NCBI GenBank assembly: GCA_017625755.1
Contig: JAGAKG010000069.1
Span: 1-44,361, forward strand
Direction: 5' to 3'
Source of the DNA: Clostridia bacterium
Lineage (GTDB): Bacteria; Bacillota; Clostridia; Oscillospirales; CAG-272
Length of the DNA: 44,361 nt
Every line of letters begins with the position of its first letter. The stretch's first letter is position 1. The notes below the pieces were generated by a model. That model searched no databases. It saw only the letters and a list, made by a program, of their open reading frames with translations, and was not told where the DNA came from. The position numbers and the translations under genes were made by a program. This document shows, one piece after another, positions 40,686 through 44,361 of the stretch.

Positions 40686-42203
40686 TCAGCCCTTGTATGC
40701 CTCGATAACAGCCAGAATATTCTTCTTTGCAGAGGAAGTCTTCAGCGAGTCAAGCTGGGACTTGACTTCGGCATTGTTATCGCTGAGGTTCTTTCTTATG
40801 CAATCAGCAAAGCCGATACCGTAGCAGAGGTCAAGCTCAAATTTTACCGTTCCGAGCTCGTCGTGACCGAAGATTATATCGAGCATTTCCATAGAGTCTG
40901 TATCGCGTACGGCTCTGGTCTGAACGACTATGTCGTAATACTCGCTCTTGACGAGCTTGTAGGAATATGCCGAGAGATACTCGAGAATAGTGCAGGTACG
41001 CTCAACATCGGGCGAGAGCGTAGAAATTCCGCAGGAAGCGGCACCCGAGTAGTTGAAGTTTACATACTGCTCCTGATCCTCTGCCGAGTACTTGGGAATC
41101 GGAACGAGTCCGTAATCGAACTCGGACTGACGCAGATAGCGGTGAACCGCGCCTATCGCTGTCAGCATAAATGCGGCTCTGCCTTCCTGGAATATATTAA
41201 CCGCCGAACCGTTATTCTCTTTTTCCTTAGCAAAGTTACCCTCTTTGTATGTATCCGAGCCGTAATCGGGGTGTATCCAGTTATCCATACCGTCGCCGTT
41301 GGATACATAGAAATCACGAATGTCGTTGTAGATATCTACGAGAAGCTCGTCGTTCTCATAGGGGAGAAGCACCTCGTCCTCGTCCTGTTTTACGAGAGAG
41401 AAGCCTGTTGCCGTGATGAACGCCGTGCTGGAATCCTTGGGGCCGACTATACCGTAATGGTTTTCCTCGGTCTGGTTGGAGTTTATCGTAGCGACCATAT
41501 CCTTAAGCTCTTCCAGCGTCCAATCTCCGCTTCTTACGAGGTCATAGGGGAAGGCTATCTTGTTATCTCTGAGCTGATTCTGATTGAACACGATAGCGTG
41601 GATAGAATCATAGAACATAAGGTGGAAATCACCGAAAAGCTCACAGGTTCTTCCGTCTATCTTCAAGCTTTCCATAGCGTCGGTGAACCACCAGGGCTTG
41701 GAGAGATTGAGATACTGCTCATAGTCGTCTATCGCGAGGTAAACACCCTCCTGCGCGAGAGGTGTCTGATATCCTGCCTCGTTGAATACTGCGTCGTATG
41801 TAAATGTGTTTGCGGTATTGAGTCGTCTCATTTCCTCCTGAACCTTGGTAAAGGCAGGGAATTCAAGGCTTTCTTCAACAATATTGATGTTCAGCGTATC
41901 CTTGACGAAGCTGTTCCTGTTGAACATAGCCTGATTGAGAGAATCGGTCGTGTCCTCGGGGCAGATAGTGGTTATCGCATAGTCGCTCTCGGAAACGAGA
42001 ATGTTGAATGTATAACCGTTGTAATTTGCCTTGGGAAGGTATGCGTAAAGAGAGTTGTCCTCAGTGCCGCCATTTCCTCCCGTTGTGGTGGAAACAGTGG
42101 TTTCTCCCGTTTCGCCTTCATCGTTTTTCTTACACGCCGAAGTGCCGAAAACTACCGTGAGAAGCATCAGAATTGCGAGAATTAAACAAATCTTTCTTTT
42201 CAT
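40686..42203 (-). CDS. Extracellular solute-binding lipoprotein, sugar ABC type
   Basis: A 505-residue family 1-like solute-binding lipoprotein. The signal peptide ends GTSAC (Cys near 24), followed by a Gly/Thr-rich linker. Family features: YNGYTFNILVSESDY, MFNRNSFVKDTLNINIVEE near 92, FTYDAVFNEAGYQTPLA near 128, YDSIHAIVFNQNQL near 197, GDWTLEELKDM near 225, and FQEGRAAFMLTAIGAVHRYL near 338. It should deliver an oligosaccharide to an ABC importer, yet no permease or ATPase genes adjoin. The AraC regulator gene directly upstream on the same strand probably controls it. Confidence 0.87.
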   Translation of the reverse strand: MKRKICLILAILMLLTVVFGTSACKKNDEGETGETTVSTTTGGNGGTEDNSLYAYLPKANYNGYTFNILVSESDYAITTICPEDTTDSLNQAMFNRNSFVKDTLNINIVEESLEFPAFTKVQEEMRRLNTANTFTYDAVFNEAGYQTPLAQEGVYLAIDDYEQYLNLSKPWWFTDAMESLKIDGRTCELFGDFHLMFYDSIHAIVFNQNQLRDNKIAFPYDLVRSGDWTLEELKDMVATINSNQTEENHYGIVGPKDSSTAFITATGFSLVKQDEDEVLLPYENDELLVDIYNDIRDFYVSNGDGMDNWIHPDYGSDTYKEGNFAKEKENNGSAVNIFQEGRAAFMLTAIGAVHRYLRQSEFDYGLVPIPKYSAEDQEQYVNFNYSGAASCGISTLSPDVERTCTILEYLSAYSYKLVKSEYYDIVVQTRAVRDTDSMEMLDIIFGHDELGTVKFELDLCYGIGFADCIRKNLSDNNAEVKSQLDSLKTSSAKKNILAVIEAYKG

Positions 42204-42341
42204 TTTCGTTCTTTCTTCCTTTCGTTGATTTTGTGATTAATGAGCAAATCGCTCGATTTAAAGACACTATGATAGTCAAATTCTAACAAACAATTGTCCG
42301 AATGTCCATTGATTGTATTTCTAAATGTTTGTACTTTTCTG

Positions 42342-43169
42342 CTATTTTTTCTCCGAGACCGATTTTCTGTATTTGAGAGGTGTCATTCCCGTGTGCTTTC
42401 GGAAAAAGGAGTAAAAATATGTGTTGCTCTTGAAGCCGCACATCTCGGATATCTCGCCTATACTGAGCTTTTTGGAGAGCGTCAGCAATTCCTTTGCCCT
42501 GTTGAGTCGGTAGCTTTCGATAAATGTATGTGTGGGATAGCCCGATACGCGGATAAAATCGCGGTCGAGCTTTGAGCGGCTCACGGCAAAATGGGCGGCA
42601 ATATCGGATGTGTTCAGGTCGGAGCTTATATTTTCGATTATGTACTTTAATACCTCTTGAATATACATATCCGAGGTGCCGACGGCGGTTATGCTTTCTT
42701 CGTCGCAAAGCTCGATAAGCTTGTTGATAAAGAGCATAAGTATCAACGCCCTTTCATTTTGCGAGACGCTTGTTCCTTTTTTGGCGGTGTTTGCCAGGAT
42801 ACTCATAAGAGTCCTGCTCTGTTCCTCTGTCAGCTTGAAAAGATATCCCGAGGCTTTGGTGAGAAAATCCCTGTGGGATATCGAATCGCCAAATTGAGAG
42901 AGAGTATGCTCTCCGAAATGCACGACGATACGATTGTATATTCCTTCTTCCGCACTCGACATCGAATGAATAGTATAGGGATTTGAGATTATGACACAGG
43001 GAAAGTCGTATGTATACTCGTTTCCGTTTATCACCGATTTCTGCTTCCGCTTGTCGGGGCAGAAATAAAGCTCAAAATTTGAGTGCGCGTGTGAGTAGGT
43101 CATTTCGTGCTGCTCGGATAGATAGTATCGGTATTTAATTTCTTCTTTCAGAATATTCGTAAAAATCAT
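42342..43169 (-). CDS. AraC-family transcriptional regulator
   Basis: A 275-residue regulator. The N-terminal cupin-like sensor (about 1-150) has EMTYSHAHSNFELYF, the usual start of the sugar-binding domain, and the C-terminal pair of helix-turn-helix motifs has LNTSDIAAHFAVSRSKLDRDFIRVSGY and LSIGEISEMCGFKSNTYFYSFFRKHTGMTPLKYRK. Start ATG 43169 follows GGAGGATTCA; the longer frame upstream includes the promoter. It lies 138 nt before the solute-binding protein gene on the same strand, so local control of sugar uptake is likely. Confidence 0.93.
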   Translation of the reverse strand: MIFTNILKEEIKYRYYLSEQHEMTYSHAHSNFELYFCPDKRKQKSVINGNEYTYDFPCVIISNPYTIHSMSSAEEGIYNRIVVHFGEHTLSQFGDSISHRDFLTKASGYLFKLTEEQSRTLMSILANTAKKGTSVSQNERALILMLFINKLIELCDEESITAVGTSDMYIQEVLKYIIENISSDLNTSDIAAHFAVSRSKLDRDFIRVSGYPTHTFIESYRLNRAKELLTLSKKLSIGEISEMCGFKSNTYFYSFFRKHTGMTPLKYRKSVSEKK

Positions 43170-43192
43170 TGAATCCTCCGAGAATTTTTTTA

Positions 43193-43221
43193 ATTTTAAC
43201 ATAAAATTATGCTTTCCACAA
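43193..43221 (-). promoter_or_regulatory. Promoter of the AraC regulator gene
   Basis: On the minus strand TTGTGG, 17 bp and TAAAAT, about 20 bp before the start codon. It is divergent from the sigma gene promoter. Confidence 0.6.
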
Positions 43222-43295
43222 TACACTTTTTCCGCTATTTCGGATAAAAATCTTTGTTTTTTGCTCAAATTTTGACTTTGGTGTTTGTTTGGGCG

Positions 43296-43324
43296 TTGAA
43301 AAAAAGTGTTAGGGGTGATATAAT
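43296..43324 (+). promoter_or_regulatory. Promoter of the second ECF sigma operon
   Basis: TTGAAA, 17 bp, then TATAAT with an extended TGA. The leader is about 110 nt. Confidence 0.8.
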
Positions 43325-43441
43325 GTTTTATGAAATGTGAAACTTTTGCGAAAATATTGCGAAATCATGGTGGTTTTTGAAATTTTTTGCATTATATAGT
43401 ATTAGGGAGACCTTTTATTTACTTTTCCAAAGGAGACTTTT

Positions 43442-44041
43442 ATGAAGCAAAATACCACAAACGCTGCTGCCGAAAATATGTCCGATGAGGCTATAATCGA
43501 GCTTTATTGGCAAAGGCAGGAAAAGGCGATACAAGCCACCGACCAGAAGTACGGAAAATATCTTTTTACGATAGCCTATAATATCGTGAAAAACAGTATG
43601 GATTGCGAGGAGTGTCTGAACGACACATATCTCGGAACATGGAACTCTATTCCTCCCAAAAGACCGCCCGTGTTCCAGACCTTTCTTTCCAAAATAATGC
43701 GCTCTCAGGCGCTCATAAGATTCAGGAGAAACGCGGCGGCGAAGCGCATACCGTCTGAGATGGTTTCCTCGCTTGAGGAGCTTGACGAGTGCATGGCATA
43801 CAATCCGTCGGTCGAGGAAGAATATCTTGTCGGAGAGCTGAGCCGAGTGCTGAACTCCTATCTTCACTCGCTTACCGACAGACAGACCTTCATATTTATA
43901 TGCAGGTACTATTATTCCGACACTATCTCGCATATCGCGTCGATGCTCGGACTGAGCGAAAACACAATATTCAGAGAGCTTGCGAATATCCGCAAAGGGC
44001 TGAAGGAGCGACTTGAAAGGGAAGGAGTATCTTATGAATAA
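43442..44041 (+). CDS. ECF-type RNA polymerase sigma factor (pair 2)
   Basis: A 199-residue sigma factor, paralogue of the one at 16064. Region 2 has YLFTIAYNIVKNSMDCEECLNDTYLGTWNSIPPKRP; region 4 has ISHIASMLGLSENTIFRELANIRKGLKERL. The shared DCEEC/DAEEC and WN(S/T)(I/V)PPK segments set both apart from classical stress sigma factors. AAAGGAGACTTTT precedes the ATG. Its last 8 bases overlap the next gene, the membrane partner. Confidence 0.9.
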   Translation: MKQNTTNAAAENMSDEAIIELYWQRQEKAIQATDQKYGKYLFTIAYNIVKNSMDCEECLNDTYLGTWNSIPPKRPPVFQTFLSKIMRSQALIRFRRNAAAKRIPSEMVSSLEELDECMAYNPSVEEEYLVGELSRVLNSYLHSLTDRQTFIFICRYYYSDTISHIASMLGLSENTIFRELANIRKGLKERLEREGVSYE

Positions 44042-44361
44042 GAAGGACGAAATAAAGATAGATGTGCTTTCGAGCATAGACGATGACCTCATAGAAAAAC
44101 ATTCTCAGAAGCGCTACGAGCTTACAATGAAGCCGAGAAAAAAACGCAAGAAACTTGTCGCCTGGCTCTCCGCCGCGGCAAGTCTTATGCTTATATTCGG
44201 AATACTTATGGCTGTAATTTTGCCCGCGCTCACAAAGCAGGTACCCGTATATCAGGGAATGACGGTATCGGGCGAGTTCCCGACCTCGCAGAGCGCAAAC
44301 GCGGAAAGTATTCTTCCCGACTTCGCGCCCGTAAATCTGTCTCTCACAGAGCCGACATACA
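44034..44361 (+). CDS. Membrane-bound anti-sigma-like partner (pair 2), cut by window end
   Basis: The first 109 codons are visible. The cytoplasmic start MNKKDEIKIDVLSSIDDDLIEKHSQ is followed by a very basic stretch (KPRKKRKK), one membrane helix (about 45-64) and an outer part beginning VPVYQGM. It parallels the protein at 16618 in all these features. Start ATG 44034 has AAGGAG upstream and overlaps the sigma stop. Confidence 0.78.
   Translation, partial: MNKKDEIKIDVLSSIDDDLIEKHSQKRYELTMKPRKKRKKLVAWLSAAASLMLIFGILMAVILPALTKQVPVYQGMTVSGEFPTSQSANAESILPDFAPVNLSLTEPTY

Noticed and set aside
40863..42185. Long antisense open frame opposite the solute-binding protein gene (440 codons)
   Set aside because: No recognisable domain, no ribosome site of note, and the opposite strand encodes a clear family protein with signal peptide.
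1..44361. Prophage, transposon with transposase, toxin-antitoxin or defence island
   Set aside because: No integrase, transposase, capsid, restriction or toxin-like protein was recognised in any frame.

Overview
The window looks like chromosome of an anaerobic, spore-forming Clostridia member, probably Oscillospiraceae/Ruminococcaceae-like. It carries spoIIGA-sigE and sigG, consensus sigma-A promoters (TTGACA-17-TATAAT), strong AGGAGG-type ribosome sites, several TTG starts, and many lipoproteins with Clostridia-style low-complexity linkers. I see no phage, transposase, CRISPR array or defence genes. Family names rest on motifs read by eye; no database search was run.

Layout. 1-5000: a membrane protein and a heterodimeric ABC exporter (minus) behind a perfect promoter that overlaps a palindromic operator. 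5085-5161: tRNA-Val(GAC). 5345-8155: an SGNH esterase with a C-terminal anchor, then spoIIGA and sigE (plus). 8598-8807: rpmE with a leader hairpin. 8871-12813: cysteine desulfurase, a duplicated-domain lipoprotein and murD (minus). 12985-23198 (plus): YbaK-like deacylase, a GyrB/ParE-like subunit without a partner, an ECF sigma/membrane anti-sigma pair, acyl-CoA synthetase, hflX, a YigZ-family gene and a lipoprotein. 23256-32578 (minus): one operon with every step of the shikimate pathway plus the Phe and Tyr branches, in the order DAHP synthase, tyrA, aroB, aroA, aroC, MFS transporter, pheA, aroE-aroK fusion, aroQ. 32911-43169 (minus): sigG, a GH65-type enzyme, two tandem lipoproteins with metallo-beta-lactamase domains, a sugar-type solute-binding lipoprotein and an AraC regulator. 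43442-end (plus): a second ECF sigma/anti-sigma pair, cut by the window end.

Most interesting signals. (1) Between the aromatic operon promoter and its first gene lies a 19-codon ORF with ribosome site whose product contains FYYLYFYF, followed by alternative hairpins and a strong terminator. This looks like leader-peptide attenuation responding to Phe and Tyr, in a bacterial group that usually uses T-boxes. (2) The sigG start is preceded by a perfect 14-bp hairpin that buries the Shine-Dalgarno sequence. (3) Two intergenic copies of a three-hairpin element of about 160 nt have nearly conserved loops but compensatory changes in the stems. (4) A 70-bp unit is repeated three times in tandem before the parE-like gene, and a single copy lies before rpmE. 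(5) Three lipoproteins share a duplicated EIL(I/L)G-type module, and two of them add an exported metallo-beta-lactamase domain.

Intergenic stretches over 300 bases: 1026-1443 holds a MITE-like repeat and a hairpin; 8156-8597 holds three repeat elements, a promoter and a leader; 15715-16063 holds a terminator and an inverted-repeat element; 19297-19658 holds two repeat elements and a promoter; 32579-32910 is the aromatic operon leader.
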